A stretch of DNA of 64,000 nt from Paenibacillus sp. LS1 (lineage in GTDB: Bacteria > Bacillota > Bacilli > Paenibacillales > Paenibacillaceae): NCBI RefSeq assembly GCF_026013365.1, contig NZ_JAPDOE010000001.1, positions 372,001 through 436,000 on the forward strand, in the 5' to 3' direction. The notes under the pieces are model-generated. The model did no database searches. It was given only the letters and a program-made list of their open reading frames with translations, and was not told the origin of the DNA. Below are positions 20,849-31,006 of this stretch, one piece after another. Position numbers and translations under genes: made by a program. Every line of letters starts with the position of its first letter. The first letter of the stretch is position 1.

Positions 20849-21173
20849 GCTTTTCGTTTTCCAAGTTGAAAAATGACTGAGATGAGGTTAAAAAGGAGAA
20901 TAGCAACTCGTTCATCAGCATGTATCATGGAGTCCTGAAATTAGAATGACATAACTCTCCCGAGTATACAGTTTTAGAGACGCTCTTTAATAATGCGTTG
21001 GCAAAAGTTCAATTGCCAACGCATTATTTGCGTCTTAAGCCTATATGGTGATAAAACGTGCGATTTTTCTTCCAGATTACGTCCCCTATTTAAACGAAAT
21101 TACGCCTAATCGACTGTAGAATATCCAATCATTTTTGAAATAAACTGTTCCTTCAAATTAACTAAGTTCTTAC
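20849..21173. other. Intergenic stretch with one hairpin
   Basis: No gene recognised. A perfect 14-base stem (20991-21004 with 21013-21026, loop AAGTTCAA) lies about 140 bases after the TetR stop and may end its transcript, though only a weak T tract follows. Confidence 0.4.
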
Positions 21174-21285
21174 ATGGTAATAATGTACATAGTTCCTTTG
21201 AATATGCTGGAAAGAATGAACAAGCCTGATCGTTTGCCATGTGTGAACAACCGATTTCCCTACGCCGTTGTCAGAAATTGAGTCT
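21174..21285 (-). pseudogene. Remnant of a YesM-like histidine kinase C-terminus
   Basis: The minus strand encodes ISDNGVG, then after a deletion and frame change THGKRSGLFILSS and GTMYIITM with a stop. This matches the ADNGVG and YGKRSGLFIHSS...GTLCIITI end of the kinase at 2102-3832, and the DNA aligns by eye at clearly high identity with 2144-2219 and 2325-2340. Only the tail of the ATP-binding domain survives; no response regulator follows. It is dead. Confidence 0.8.
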
Positions 21286-21335
21286 AAAGACCCTTATTTT
21301 TTTGTCGAATTTTAAAAAAACACAGGAAAAAAGTA

Positions 21336-21365
21336 TTGCTTTGCGATATAGTTTCGTTATAGAAT
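21336..21365 (+). promoter_or_regulatory. Promoter of the MarR-MMPL operon
   Basis: -35 TTGCTT (21336-21341), 18-base spacer, -10 TAGAAT (21360-21365), about 50 bases before the MarR start. Confidence 0.5.
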
Positions 21366-21381
21366 AGTTTCACGGAAGAAC

Positions 21382-21398
21382 AGTTCATAAAGTGAACT
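21382..21398. promoter_or_regulatory. Likely MarR operator
   Basis: AGTTCA-TAAAG-TGAACT, a perfect inverted repeat placed just after the predicted transcription start and before the MarR ribosome binding site. Its position fits autorepression. Confidence 0.6.
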
Positions 21399-21420
21399 AA
21401 ATTTCGAAAGGAGGATGAAG

Positions 21421-21879
21421 ATGAACACACCGGATGCGAAAAGCTTGGTGAATCGTTATTTAGATGCTTCTTTTCTAGTAACCAAGCAGTTTGATAACCG
21501 AATACGTGATCATGTAGGGCAAACTATGACCATAGACCAATTCTGTGCACTCCGTCTAATTGAGGAGAAACCTTCCTGTACACCCTCTGATCTAGCAGAA
21601 CTTCTATGCGTAGGTAAGAGCAGCATTACAGCCATGGTCAATAAGCTTGTTGCTAGAGGATTGGTACACCGTGAAGGTGATGAGCGTGACCGCCGGGTAA
21701 TCTATCTTAAACTGACGGATACTGGACACCAGGTATACAGGGAGACAGAGCGGGAAATTCAAATGCTTCTGGAACCGTATCTAGTTCATTTTACACCTGA
21801 AGAGGTTCGTAATTTCATTGAATCTTTTGAGAAGCTTGCAGCTTTGCTAACACATGAAGGAGGACGGGAGAACAAATGA
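21421..21879 (+). CDS. MarR family transcriptional regulator
   Basis: 152 residues with the MarR winged helix: recognition region TPSDLAELLCVGKSSITAMV (about 57-76) and the wing DERDRRVIYLKLT. The ATG at 21421 has AAAGGAGG six bases upstream, whereas the in-frame ATG at 21415 abuts it. It overlaps the next gene by four bases (ATGA), so it is the local regulator of the MMPL exporter and probably senses the exported compound. Confidence 0.93.
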   Translation: MNTPDAKSLVNRYLDASFLVTKQFDNRIRDHVGQTMTIDQFCALRLIEEKPSCTPSDLAELLCVGKSSITAMVNKLVARGLVHREGDERDRRVIYLKLTDTGHQVYRETEREIQMLLEPYLVHFTPEEVRNFIESFEKLAALLTHEGGRENK

Positions 21880-24800
21880 CAACGATATTGAAAGCACGAT
21901 GGTGGTTAATGGGGCTATGGGTAGTTGTAACCGCGGTATTGATGTTTACTGCCCCAAATATGAGTGAACTGATTCGGGAGAAAGGACAGATTTCGGTTCC
22001 GGAAGGGTACTCTTCCACCAGGGCATCGGCGATTTTGGATGAAGCTGCAGCGCAAAAGGGAGAACAGCAGGGCAGCCAGATCGCCCTTGTATTTTATAAT
22101 CCGGATGGTCTGGGTACCACGGGGATACAAGAGGCAGAGCAGGCTGTTAAGCAATTGGAGGCTGACAAGGAAAAGCTGGGAGTTCTGTCCATTCTGGAAC
22201 CTTTCTCTGAGCCTGAATTGTCCGAGAAGATGATTTCAGCTGACGGCAAAACCATTCTAACGTCGCTATCCGTTGATCAGGGAGATCGCACAGTCAAGGA
22301 AATGCGGGACGACCTGAATGAAGCATTGAAGTCCGTCAATGTAGAACACTACTTAACCGGTAAAGGTCTGATCGACGAGGATACCATTGACAGTTCACAA
22401 GAGGGGCTTAAGAAATCGGAATATATTACCGTTGTCTTTATTTTACTTATCCTGTTCCTGGTGTTCCGTTCGTTTGTAGCTCCGTTTGTACCCCTGTTGA
22501 CGGTGGGGATCAGTTACATTGTATCGCAACAGATTGTCTCATTCCTGGTGGATAGGCTCGACTTCCCGATATCCACGTTTACCCAGATCTTTATGGTCGC
22601 TGTTATGTTCGGGATTGGTACAGATTACTGCATTCTGCTGATCAGTCGGTTCAAGGAAGAACTGGCTCATCATGAGAATACTTGGGATGCTATCATTGCT
22701 ACCTATCGTACTGCCGGTAAAACGGTACTCTTCTCCGCACTTGCGGTGCTGGTTGGATTCATTGCCATCGGCTTTGCCCAATTTATTTTGTACCGCTCTG
22801 CGGTTGCTGTAGCTGTTGGCATTGCAGTCATGCTGCTTGCCCTGGTGACGATCGTACCATTCTTCATGGCGGTGCTGGGCAAAAAGATGTTCTGGCCATC
22901 TAAAGGTTCACTTGAACATGCCGAGAGCAAGATTTACGGCGCAGCAGGACGCTTCTCTCTGAAACGTCCATGGGCTGCGTTGCTCATCATTGCAGCTGTC
23001 TGTGTGCCTCTTCTGGCAACCTATGATGGCAAACTGTCGTTCAACAGTCTGGATGAAATTGGGGAGAAATATGATTCAGTAAAAGCATTCAACATTATCT
23101 CCGACAGCTTCGGTCCGGGGGAATCACTTCCAAGTCAGATCGTCATTCAGAACGATGAAGCGATGGATAATGCGAAGTATATGGCCGTTGCTGAGAAAAT
23201 TAGCCGGGAAGTAGAGAAAGTACCTGGGATTTCCGGTGTCCGTAGTATGACACGACCTACGGGTGATGAGATCAAAGATTTTGAAGTTACACAGCAAGTG
23301 GGAACATTATCGGATGGACTGGGAGAAGGCAAGACGGGTCTGGACAAAATCCGTGATGGTCTGAGTGAAGCCAGCAGTCAGCTGAGTAAAAATGAACCAC
23401 AGTTAAAAGAAGCTGCCGATGGAGCCGGTGAACTGACCAAAGGAACCACTCAGTTGCAATCGGGTATCGCGCAACTCAGTGACGGGCTTAAGCAGATTGA
23501 AAAAGGTATCCGAGATGGTTCCGCAGGTGCGGGTGATCTGAAAGCAGGACTTCAGCAAGCCAAAACGAGCGCAGATCAACTTGCACAAGCGAACAATCAG
23601 TTGCTTGAAGCCTATCGTCAGGCGGAAGCAGGAGTCGCTGCATTGGGCGAAGGAACCCGCGAACTGGAGCAACAGCTGAACGGGGTTTCAACGGCTTTAA
23701 CCAGTCTGTCTGAATCTTTCACAGCACTCGAAGAGCGTTATCCTGAATTGCAGCAAGATGCGGACTACCAGCTTATCAAAGGCACGATTGGTGAAACTGG
23801 TTCTGGTACAGCGCAGCTCGCTCAAGGTCTGGGTCAGATTAAGACCAAGCTTGGAGAAGCCGCTGCTGGAATTAATCAGGCCAATGAAGGCTTTGCCTCC
23901 GCAGCAGCCGGACAGAAGGCTCTTGCCGATGGTCTAAGCCAGATTGTAACGGGAATCAGTCAGCTTGAGACAGGTCTGAAACAGGCCGCTGATGGTCAAG
24001 GAAAAGTCATTAAGGAGATACCTTCCATCCAGAACGGGCTTGGTCAGCTTCAAGGTGGACAGGAGAAAATTCAGCAAGGCTTCTCGGATCTGAGTGGTCA
24101 ACTGACACAATTGACAGATGGTTTGAATCAAAGTGTCGATGGTATTAAACAGGTATCCGGGGGACTGGATTCAGCGCAGGACTACCTGACGCAATTACAA
24201 AATTCACCGGATTCCGATCTGGCAGGCTGGTACGTTCCTGAAGAAGCCCTGAACAGCAATGACTTCACACAGGTATTTGATACGTATCTGTCCCAAGATC
24301 GGAAGACGATGACGATTGATGTTATTTTCGCCGAAAATCCATACGGAACAGAAGCCATTGATCGTGTTCCTGACATTGAGGCGGCAGTACATCGTGCGGT
24401 ACAGGGCAGTACGCTTGAAAAAGCCGATATTGCCGTAGGTGGAGTTACCAGTACGTTTGCAGATCTGCAGGAGATCTCAAATAACGACTATACACGTACT
24501 GTAATGCTGATGCTGGCGGGCACATTTATTATTCTGGTCGTGCTGCTTCGTTCCGTGATTATGCCATTGTATCTGATCGTTTCCTTATTACTGGCTTATT
24601 TCACATCGATGGCGGTAACCGAAGTGGTTTTTGTTAATATTCTCGGATTCGCAGGCATTAGCTGGGTTACTCCGTTCTTCGGATTTGTCATGCTAATTGC
24701 ACTGGGTGTGGATTATAGCATCTTCCTGATGGACCGTTTTAATGAAAACAAAGGCATGAAAGTGCAGGATGCTATATTGTACGCGATGAAGAACATGGGG

Positions 24801-25043
24801 ACCGTGATTCTATCTGCAGCCGTCATTCTGAGCGGTACATTTGCTGCCATGTATCCATCTGGTGTTCTCTCGATGATGCAAATTGCCACAGTAGTCCTTA
24901 GCGGACTGATCTTGTACTCTCTGTTGTTCCTGCCATTCTTCGTCCCAGTGATGGTGAAGATGTTTGGCCGCGCCAATTGGTGGCCATTCCCTAACAAGGA
25001 ACAGTCAGAGTCTGTTGAATCGAATCATACGCTCAAGATGTAA
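21876..25043 (+). CDS. MMPL/RND-family membrane exporter
   Basis: 1055 residues. Two halves each carry about six membrane helices; the proton-relay type motifs GIGTDYCILLISRF (near 248) and ALGVDYSIFLMDRF (near 941) are present. The second extracytoplasmic loop (about 470-780) is an extended alpha-helical region with repeated LxxGxxxL units like those of YhgE/Pip-type proteins. Similar Firmicute proteins (YdgH-like) are MarR-controlled and export lipophilic or toxic compounds. Translationally coupled to the MarR gene. The substrate is unknown. Confidence 0.92.
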   Translation: MTTILKARWWLMGLWVVVTAVLMFTAPNMSELIREKGQISVPEGYSSTRASAILDEAAAQKGEQQGSQIALVFYNPDGLGTTGIQEAEQAVKQLEADKEKLGVLSILEPFSEPELSEKMISADGKTILTSLSVDQGDRTVKEMRDDLNEALKSVNVEHYLTGKGLIDEDTIDSSQEGLKKSEYITVVFILLILFLVFRSFVAPFVPLLTVGISYIVSQQIVSFLVDRLDFPISTFTQIFMVAVMFGIGTDYCILLISRFKEELAHHENTWDAIIATYRTAGKTVLFSALAVLVGFIAIGFAQFILYRSAVAVAVGIAVMLLALVTIVPFFMAVLGKKMFWPSKGSLEHAESKIYGAAGRFSLKRPWAALLIIAAVCVPLLATYDGKLSFNSLDEIGEKYDSVKAFNIISDSFGPGESLPSQIVIQNDEAMDNAKYMAVAEKISREVEKVPGISGVRSMTRPTGDEIKDFEVTQQVGTLSDGLGEGKTGLDKIRDGLSEASSQLSKNEPQLKEAADGAGELTKGTTQLQSGIAQLSDGLKQIEKGIRDGSAGAGDLKAGLQQAKTSADQLAQANNQLLEAYRQAEAGVAALGEGTRELEQQLNGVSTALTSLSESFTALEERYPELQQDADYQLIKGTIGETGSGTAQLAQGLGQIKTKLGEAAAGINQANEGFASAAAGQKALADGLSQIVTGISQLETGLKQAADGQGKVIKEIPSIQNGLGQLQGGQEKIQQGFSDLSGQLTQLTDGLNQSVDGIKQVSGGLDSAQDYLTQLQNSPDSDLAGWYVPEEALNSNDFTQVFDTYLSQDRKTMTIDVIFAENPYGTEAIDRVPDIEAAVHRAVQGSTLEKADIAVGGVTSTFADLQEISNNDYTRTVMLMLAGTFIILVVLLRSVIMPLYLIVSLLLAYFTSMAVTEVVFVNILGFAGISWVTPFFGFVMLIALGVDYSIFLMDRFNENKGMKVQDAILYAMKNMGTVILSAAVILSGTFAAMYPSGVLSMMQIATVVLSGLILYSLLFLPFFVPVMVKMFGRANWWPFPNKEQSESVESNHTLKM

Positions 25044-25111
25044 TTACATTTTAATAGATGAGTTCTGTTGATAATGACTCACTAAGCAAATAACAAAAGA
25101 ATTGTATAAGT

Positions 25112-25156
25112 GGCGACTTTCTCCGACATTTAACCTAGGAGAGGTCGCCTCTTTCT
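25112..25156 (+). terminator. Terminator after the MMPL gene
   Basis: GGCGAC...TCTCC pairs with GGAGAGGTCGCC (25112-25124 with 25138-25149), followed by TCTTTCT, about 70 bases after the stop. Confidence 0.65.
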
Positions 25157-25678
25157 GCCGATTTGACTCTTTAAAAATTGATTGTTGAGGCAACACTATA
25201 ACACTCGGTTGTTTTCAAAACTATTGTAGGACAAAGACCTAATTCATGTTCGATGTCCTGAATACTTGGAGCACTATCACGATACTATCTCTTAGTTGGG
25301 GCTTTCTTCTTTAGAATGTCTAGCCATAAATAGGGTTCATATTATCTCTACTCGAATTAAATACACATAGTCATGACAAAAAGGATCAACCAGATAGAAC
25401 TGGTTGATCTCACATTACGAAAGGGCAGGATAGCGTAGAGCTAATATTTCAAATATATTATTTTTGGTTTTTCCCGGGACCGCAAGTTTTCAAGCCCAGC
25501 CTTAGAGCCATCCGTTTGAATGTTTCTTTAGAATGCTTACATTGGGTTCCCAATGTCGCTAATGAGAATTCCATAAAACCATATCAGCATAAGTATCTCA
25601 CTTACGAAAATGATTTCTCAATATTTATAAGAGCAGCGGCGGGCGTTGTATTAAATTTGGCGGAAGGAAAAGAGAGTT
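25157..25678. other. Intergenic stretch, no gene recognised
   Basis: About 520 bases without a convincing gene. A perfect 10-base hairpin GATCAACCAG / CTGGTTGATC lies at 25384-25409 and may end a transcript. A 63-codon open frame (25516-25707) has no ribosome binding site and is not accepted. Confidence 0.4.
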
Positions 25679-26587
25679 CTAACTTTTTGCTGAAGTATCT
25701 CTATTAAATGCTAAGAAAAAAACCATTATAATAATACAAGCTGTTCCAATCCATTGAAAGAATCCAAAAGAATCTTTCAACCAGAATACTGTGGTCAATA
25801 CAGCTGCTAATGGTTCCAGGCTCCCCATAAGACTTGATTCTTTTGGAGATAAGCTGTTTAAACTTTCGATATAAAACCAAAAGGCCAGCATCGTTCCAAA
25901 TATAATCACGAACATCAAGTAAAAATAGGCTTCAGGCGGCAAGTTTACAAAATTCATGTCCCAAGGCGGATGTATAAAACTTATAGCAACTCCCCCGATA
26001 ATCATCGCCCAGCCAACAATAATTAACGAATCGTATTTTTGGAGAAAACGAATAGCATACAGGGTATAAAAAGCGAGGGCAACACCTGATAATATTCCCC
26101 AAACAACTGCATCAGAGGGTACGGATAATTGCGACAATGAACCATTTGTTAATAAGAAAAAACTGCCAATGAGAGCAAGCGTTACTGTATAAACATCTTT
26201 CTTGGTTGGAGCTGATTTTTCACGGATTAACAGGTACATAATGATCATGACAGGAGCAAGATATTGTAATAACGTTGCTACAGCAGCGTTTCCCCTTTCT
26301 ATAGAGGCCATATAAGTATATTGAACCCCAAGCATACCAACAAGCCCTAATATAATGAGCTGGAACGAGAGCTTTTTATCAATCAATATCTCAAAAATAT
26401 TTCTGCAACTACCCGTTTTCCAGCATTGTATTGAAAGGAGTAATATTCCTGCAATGAGTAATCGAATCGTAACGAGCCAACCCAGATCGATGGCATATTG
26501 TTGGAACAGCTTCTTTGCAACAGTTCCACCAATGCCCCAAAATATAGCTCCAATAAAAACGAATAATAAGCCTTTCCCTCTATTCAT
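25679..26587 (-). CDS. EamA/DMT-family transporter
   Basis: 302 residues with about ten membrane helices in two EamA repeats ([13 protein letters not shown] start of the first, [16 protein letters not shown] start of the second). Family members export metabolites or amino acids. The ATG at 26587 has GGAG eight bases upstream. Divergent from an AraC regulator that probably controls it. Confidence 0.92.
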   Translation of the reverse strand: MNRGKGLLFVFIGAIFWGIGGTVAKKLFQQYAIDLGWLVTIRLLIAGILLLSIQCWKTGSCRNIFEILIDKKLSFQLIILGLVGMLGVQYTYMASIERGNAAVATLLQYLAPVMIIMYLLIREKSAPTKKDVYTVTLALIGSFFLLTNGSLSQLSVPSDAVVWGILSGVALAFYTLYAIRFLQKYDSLIIVGWAMIIGGVAISFIHPPWDMNFVNLPPEAYFYLMFVIIFGTMLAFWFYIESLNSLSPKESSLMGSLEPLAAVLTTVFWLKDSFGFFQWIGTACIIIMVFFLAFNRDTSAKS

Positions 26588-26710
26588 ATTCAACACTCCA
26601 TTAAAGTATTAAAATAGTATCTTGCTTTGACTATAATAAATTGAAAAGGCATAATTATATACAAATATCAGATATTAAAATATAAATATATTGATTTCGG
26701 GGTGGAAGCG

Positions 26711-27592
26711 ATGCAAATTAAAGACTTCATAGTAGACAAGAATTTTAAAGAGCTAACCCATCATCGTACTACCGTAATATCAATGGCATGTTATCGCACA
26801 ACGATCAATCATAATATAAATGGATATATTCCTATGCACTGGCACGAAGAATTTCAATTTGTTCTGATCATTAAAGGACAAGCAATCTTTCAAATACAAG
26901 AAGAACAAGTGATAATGGATGAGGGAGAAGCCCTATTTATTAATAGTGGCTGCCTGCACCTTGCTAAAGATTTAAACAATTCTGGATGTATCTATACTTG
27001 TTTGAATGTTTCTCCGAGTTTTATTCTTTCTCAAGAGCTATTTAGAACTTATGTATACCCTTATATAGAGGCGACTAACTTATCCTACATTCTCCTGACT
27101 ACAAAAGAACAGTGGGCAACAAATATTATTGATGCCATATTGGAGATCGACCGATTGATCCAGCAGAGTCCAGCTATATATGAAATAGATATTTCAATAA
27201 AGTTAGCTCAGATATGGAGGAATCTGATTGTTAATGGTTTTCAATTAGAGTACAAAGAATCCGAGATGTTAAAAAATCAAAGAATGAAGGAAATGTTGAA
27301 TTGGATACATTTACATTATACTGAAAGAATTGTTTTAGAGGATATAGCTAGGGCAGGACACCTCAGCAGGTCTGAGTGTTGCCGATATTTTAAACGATTT
27401 GTGAAGGAAACACCCTTAAATTACGTGATGGAATACCGGATTCAAAAAAGTCTGCTCTTACTGCAGCAACCCCAATATAATGTCACTGATGTTGCTTATC
27501 AAGTCGGATTTAATAGTACAAGTTACTTTATCAATCAATTCAAAAAATCTATGAACATCACACCATTAGCATATAAAAAAAAAATGAAGTGA
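26711..27592 (+). CDS. AraC family transcriptional regulator
   Basis: 293 residues: N-terminal cupin sensor (MHWHEEFQFV, a HxH-type start to the cupin) and C-terminal AraC DNA-binding domain (LEDIARAGHLSRSECCRYFK; ending with NITPLAYKKK). The ATG at 26711 is preferred over a GTG nine bases upstream. Divergent from the EamA gene, its likely target. Base composition is AT-richer than neighbouring sugar loci, which may point to a different origin. Confidence 0.9.
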   Translation: MQIKDFIVDKNFKELTHHRTTVISMACYRTTINHNINGYIPMHWHEEFQFVLIIKGQAIFQIQEEQVIMDEGEALFINSGCLHLAKDLNNSGCIYTCLNVSPSFILSQELFRTYVYPYIEATNLSYILLTTKEQWATNIIDAILEIDRLIQQSPAIYEIDISIKLAQIWRNLIVNGFQLEYKESEMLKNQRMKEMLNWIHLHYTERIVLEDIARAGHLSRSECCRYFKRFVKETPLNYVMEYRIQKSLLLLQQPQYNVTDVAYQVGFNSTSYFINQFKKSMNITPLAYKKKMK

Positions 27593-27781
27593 GGTAATAC
27601 GTTACAAAACTTCTGATTCAATGAAAGTAAAACAAAGGCGGTTAGTAACAAATTTAGATAAAGTGAACTATTACAACCAATCTAAGACAAAAGTAGAATG
27701 TAGCCTTGTCAAGTGATTATCAGAAACTTTAAAATCCCACTAAGTTGTTCATAACCGTGCCATACCATACAAATTGCATAA

Positions 27782-28681
27782 CTAGTTCAGATATTTCTTG
27801 CGAAACTGGAGGGGAGATATTCCAACACTTCGCTTGAAACAGGTAGAAAAGTAAGGGGAATATTGAAAGCCCACTTCTGCCGCTATACGATCAATCGACC
27901 ATTCCGTGGAGACTAGAAGCTGCTTGGCCCACTCAATCCTGAATTGTAGTGAGTATTGAACCGGTGTAACACCATATTTCATTTTCATACAGCGAACGAT
28001 GTAGCTAGGGTGGAAGTGTAGTGCCGACGAGAGTGTTTCATTGGTGATCTCTTCTTGGTAGTGTTGCTGGATAAAAACAGCTACTTTCTCGGCAAGCCGT
28101 GAAGCAGGTGTTTTGGCCATATCGGAGATGCCATTCTCGAGTATAGCCAGAAAGCGGAACAGGAGTTGCTGCTTCTCCCAGAAGGAATCACCTACCGGCA
28201 GTTCCAGAAGCTGTTGCATTAGATCAAATGCGAGCTGGGGACTTAGCACCGTGGATTTCTTAGGTATTCGTATGGATTTTGGCTTATCGAATGGCGATAA
28301 AGGACTTACCACTTCCGATTCTTCTATTAAGGGACTCTGATGCCAGTCCACATGCTCAAAATGAACCCAGTAAAACGTTGTTTCCTGTTCGCAGGGCCTG
28401 AATGAATAATGCTCACCTTCCGGCAGTAATAATAGTGCATCACCTATGCCGAGTGTCCATTCCGTCCCGTTCTCACCGATATGTAATTCCCCATCAACCA
28501 CGAGCAGTACATCAAACAGGCCGAAGTTTCTTCGATTAGGATGACGGTCGCCTACACGAAACGTTGAACGACCCGATTCCCAGTAATATGGAAGAGGTGG
28601 GGTTTGTAACGCAACAATTAATTCTTCCTTCAATGAATTAACCTCATTTTTTAGTGTCATTTTGTATAGAAAAAAGCTCAT
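27782..28681 (-). CDS. AraC family regulator of the arabinofuranosidase gene
   Basis: 299 residues. A cupin-type sensing domain (about 40-150) is followed by an AraC DNA-binding domain (about 200-299) with LSSALHFHPSYIVRCMK and an SPLQFRKKY ending. It is divergent from the GH127 gene with only 81 bases between the starts, so both promoters lie within or overlap the coding starts, and it is the obvious regulator of that enzyme. The ribosome binding site is weak. Confidence 0.9.
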   Translation of the reverse strand: MSFFLYKMTLKNEVNSLKEELIVALQTPPLPYYWESGRSTFRVGDRHPNRRNFGLFDVLLVVDGELHIGENGTEWTLGIGDALLLLPEGEHYSFRPCEQETTFYWVHFEHVDWHQSPLIEESEVVSPLSPFDKPKSIRIPKKSTVLSPQLAFDLMQQLLELPVGDSFWEKQQLLFRFLAILENGISDMAKTPASRLAEKVAVFIQQHYQEEITNETLSSALHFHPSYIVRCMKMKYGVTPVQYSLQFRIEWAKQLLVSTEWSIDRIAAEVGFQYSPYFSTCFKRSVGISPLQFRKKYLN

Positions 28682-28762
28682 TCCATTCCTATTCTCACTT
28701 TAAGAAAAAGCATATACTCGACTTTGGAAAGAGTCAAATTTTATACTTTTGAGGTGTGTATA

Positions 28763-30703
28763 ATGGGACAGAATCAGATCCAAATTCAAGACCAATTTTG
28801 GAATACATATTCCGATCTTGTACGAGAAACGGTTATTCCCTATCAATGGGAAGCTCTGAACGATAGGGTAGAGGACGCTGAACCTAGTCATGCTATTCGA
28901 AATTTCCGTATTGCTGCTGGCTTGGAGCAAGGAGAGTTTGGCGGATGGGTATTTCAGGACAGTGATCTCTACAAGTGGTTGGAGGCCGTTGCTTATTCGC
29001 TCCGTCATCATCCAGATCAGAGGCTAGAGCAGATCGCCGATGAATCTATCGAATTGATCGGCCAAGCCCAACATAACGATGGTTATCTGAATACCTACTT
29101 CACGATCCAAGAACCTGGAAAGCAATGGACCAATCTTTACGAAGCTCATGAGCTGTATTGTGCAGGTCATTTAATTGAAGCAGCGGTTGCTTATTATCAG
29201 GCGACAGGCAAGCGTAAATTGCTAGATATCTCTTGCCGATTCGCTGATCTGATTGATCGTATGTTCGGAACCAAACCAGGACAGATAAGGGCTTACTGCG
29301 GTCATCAGGAGATTGAATTGGCTCTGGTTAAGCTACACGGGATTACGGGAGAAGAGCGTTATTTGAACCTTAGCCGATACTTCATAGATGAACGGGGAAA
29401 GCAGCCCAATTATTTTATCGAAGAATGGGAAAGCGGAAGACGAACAAACATCTGGTCCCAGGGAACGCCTAATCTTGAGGTCTATCAATCTCATCTTCCT
29501 GTTCGTGAGCAGAAGGTAGCTGTTGGGCACTCCGTTCGGGCAGTTTACATGTACACGGCGATGGCTGATCTTGCGCGACTAACAGGTGACGAAGAGCTGA
29601 AGGAGGCCTGTGAAAGACTCTGGTCGAACACAACAGGCAAACAAATGTATATTACCGGAGGTATTGGTTCGACACATCTCGGGGAAGCCTTTACGTTTGA
29701 CTACGATCTTCCGAATGATTCCGTTTATGCCGAGACCTGCGCCTCGATTGGCTTGATTTTCTGGGCACGTCGCATGCTTCAATTGGAAGTTAAGAGCGAA
29801 TATGCGGATGTGTTGGAGAGAGCACTGTACAACAATGTGCTGGGCAGCATGTCTAAGGATGGGAAACACTTCTTCTATGTCAACCCACTTGAGGTATGGC
29901 CAGAAGCAAGTCTCAAAAATCCAGATAAACATCACGTAAAGCCCGTCCGACAAAAATGGTTCGGTTGCTCCTGTTGTCCTCCAAATGTTGCACGGTTGCT
30001 AGGTTCGTTAGACGATTATATTTACGACGTGTCTGAGGATGGCAAAACGATCTATACCCATTTGTATATAGGAAGTAAAGCCTCGTTCGAGCTTACCGAC
30101 ACCACAATAACTTTGCATCAACGCTCTGAGTTACCGTGGAACGGTCATGTTGAATTCTCGGTTCAGCTTCCCAAGGACAGCGAATGTGCGGAGTTCGAGC
30201 TTGCGCTGCGTATACCGGATTGGTTTCAGAACGGACAGCCCACTTTGAAAGTGAATGGTGAACGGCAAGATATTTATGTTGAGAAGGGTTATGCGAAAAT
30301 AAAACGCAGCTGGTCTGATGGAAATACTGTGGAGTGGCTGCTTCCGATCGAGCCGAAGTTAGTTGCTGCGCACCCTTCAATTCGGGCAAATGCAGGCAAG
30401 GTGGCTATTCAACGCGGCCCGCTCGTTTATTGCGTCGAAGAAGCAGACAACGAAGCACCGCTCACTTCACTCGCGTTGGCTGCGGAGCCGCAGTTAACAG
30501 CGTATGCTGATCCAGATTTGCTAGGTGGTTGTGTCGTGGTAGAAGGGGACGGTCTCGTGACTGACGACAGCGATTTATGGTCAGATGAGAAGCCGTACCG
30601 TTCTTATATTAAGCAAAAAAAGGAAGTACGTTTTAAGGCCATTCCCTATTATCTGTGGGGCAATCGCCTTGCTGGTGAAATGAGCGTGTGGCTGCGTTAT
30701 TAA
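28763..30703 (+). CDS. GH127 beta-L-arabinofuranosidase
   Basis: 646 residues, no signal peptide, so cytoplasmic. It has the GH127 (HypBA1-like) plan: IPYQWEALNDR and EPSHAIRNF at the N-terminus, the (alpha/alpha)6 barrel, the Glu-Thr-Cys of YAETCAS and the CSCCPPN motif. In the family, the first Cys, the last two Cys and the Glu hold the zinc ion, with one Cys as nucleophile. It releases L-arabinose from beta-L-arabinofuranosides such as those on plant hydroxyproline-rich glycoproteins. GAGGTG precedes the ATG at 28763; a start 39 bases upstream is not needed. Paired with the divergent AraC regulator; no transporter adjoins it. Confidence 0.93.
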   Translation: MGQNQIQIQDQFWNTYSDLVRETVIPYQWEALNDRVEDAEPSHAIRNFRIAAGLEQGEFGGWVFQDSDLYKWLEAVAYSLRHHPDQRLEQIADESIELIGQAQHNDGYLNTYFTIQEPGKQWTNLYEAHELYCAGHLIEAAVAYYQATGKRKLLDISCRFADLIDRMFGTKPGQIRAYCGHQEIELALVKLHGITGEERYLNLSRYFIDERGKQPNYFIEEWESGRRTNIWSQGTPNLEVYQSHLPVREQKVAVGHSVRAVYMYTAMADLARLTGDEELKEACERLWSNTTGKQMYITGGIGSTHLGEAFTFDYDLPNDSVYAETCASIGLIFWARRMLQLEVKSEYADVLERALYNNVLGSMSKDGKHFFYVNPLEVWPEASLKNPDKHHVKPVRQKWFGCSCCPPNVARLLGSLDDYIYDVSEDGKTIYTHLYIGSKASFELTDTTITLHQRSELPWNGHVEFSVQLPKDSECAEFELALRIPDWFQNGQPTLKVNGERQDIYVEKGYAKIKRSWSDGNTVEWLLPIEPKLVAAHPSIRANAGKVAIQRGPLVYCVEEADNEAPLTSLALAAEPQLTAYADPDLLGGCVVVEGDGLVTDDSDLWSDEKPYRSYIKQKKEVRFKAIPYYLWGNRLAGEMSVWLRY

Positions 30704-30767
30704 AGAGAAAGTACGGACAATTGAATCTTTCTTAGCGTTCTATTCGCAAACGAGTATAATAGAAAAA

Positions 30768-30800
30768 AACGAAGGCGGTTAATCCACCTTCGTTTTTTTC
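30768..30800 (+). terminator. Terminator after GH127
   Basis: AACGAAGG-rich stem closing on CCTTCGTT with a TTTTTTT tail (30792-30799), about 65 bases after the stop. The A run on the left makes it usable from the other strand. Confidence 0.85.
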
Positions 30801-30823
30801 TGTTTCATGACACTGCCTAACGA

Positions 30824-30958
30824 TTAACCGTTTTTGTGTGCTGCCAAAAATGGTTTGATACGCATTGGATTTTGACCTGTGAGTTCTTTCAAATCCTGAG
30901 TTACCAGCTCATATTCTCCTTTAGCTGAAGCCGCATCATAAGAAGCGAGAGCTTCAAC
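30824..30958 (-). pseudogene. Fragment of an NmrA/QorB-type NAD(P)-binding oxidoreductase
   Basis: The minus strand encodes 44 residues with a proper stop: ALASYDAASAKGEYELVT, then DLKELTGQNP and a short tail. This is how NmrA-like quinone oxidoreductases end (a YD-x-A-x-AKG helix, then D-LE-LTG). The Rossmann domain and start are missing; an in-frame TAG precedes it. A dead gene end. Confidence 0.65.
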
Positions 30959-31006
30959 TTAGCTCTCCAATATGTTTGATGAAACGCTCGAACGAATTAA
31001 ATTCGC

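Noticed and set aside
25197-25330. Possible insertion-sequence remnant with transposase-like words
   Set aside because: No terminal repeats or continuous frame; likeness too vague.
25516-25707. Open frame of 63 codons, RAAAGVVLNLAEG resembling four-helix-bundle S23-like proteins
   Set aside because: No ribosome binding site, only one short similar patch, and the frame runs into the opposite-strand EamA gene end.
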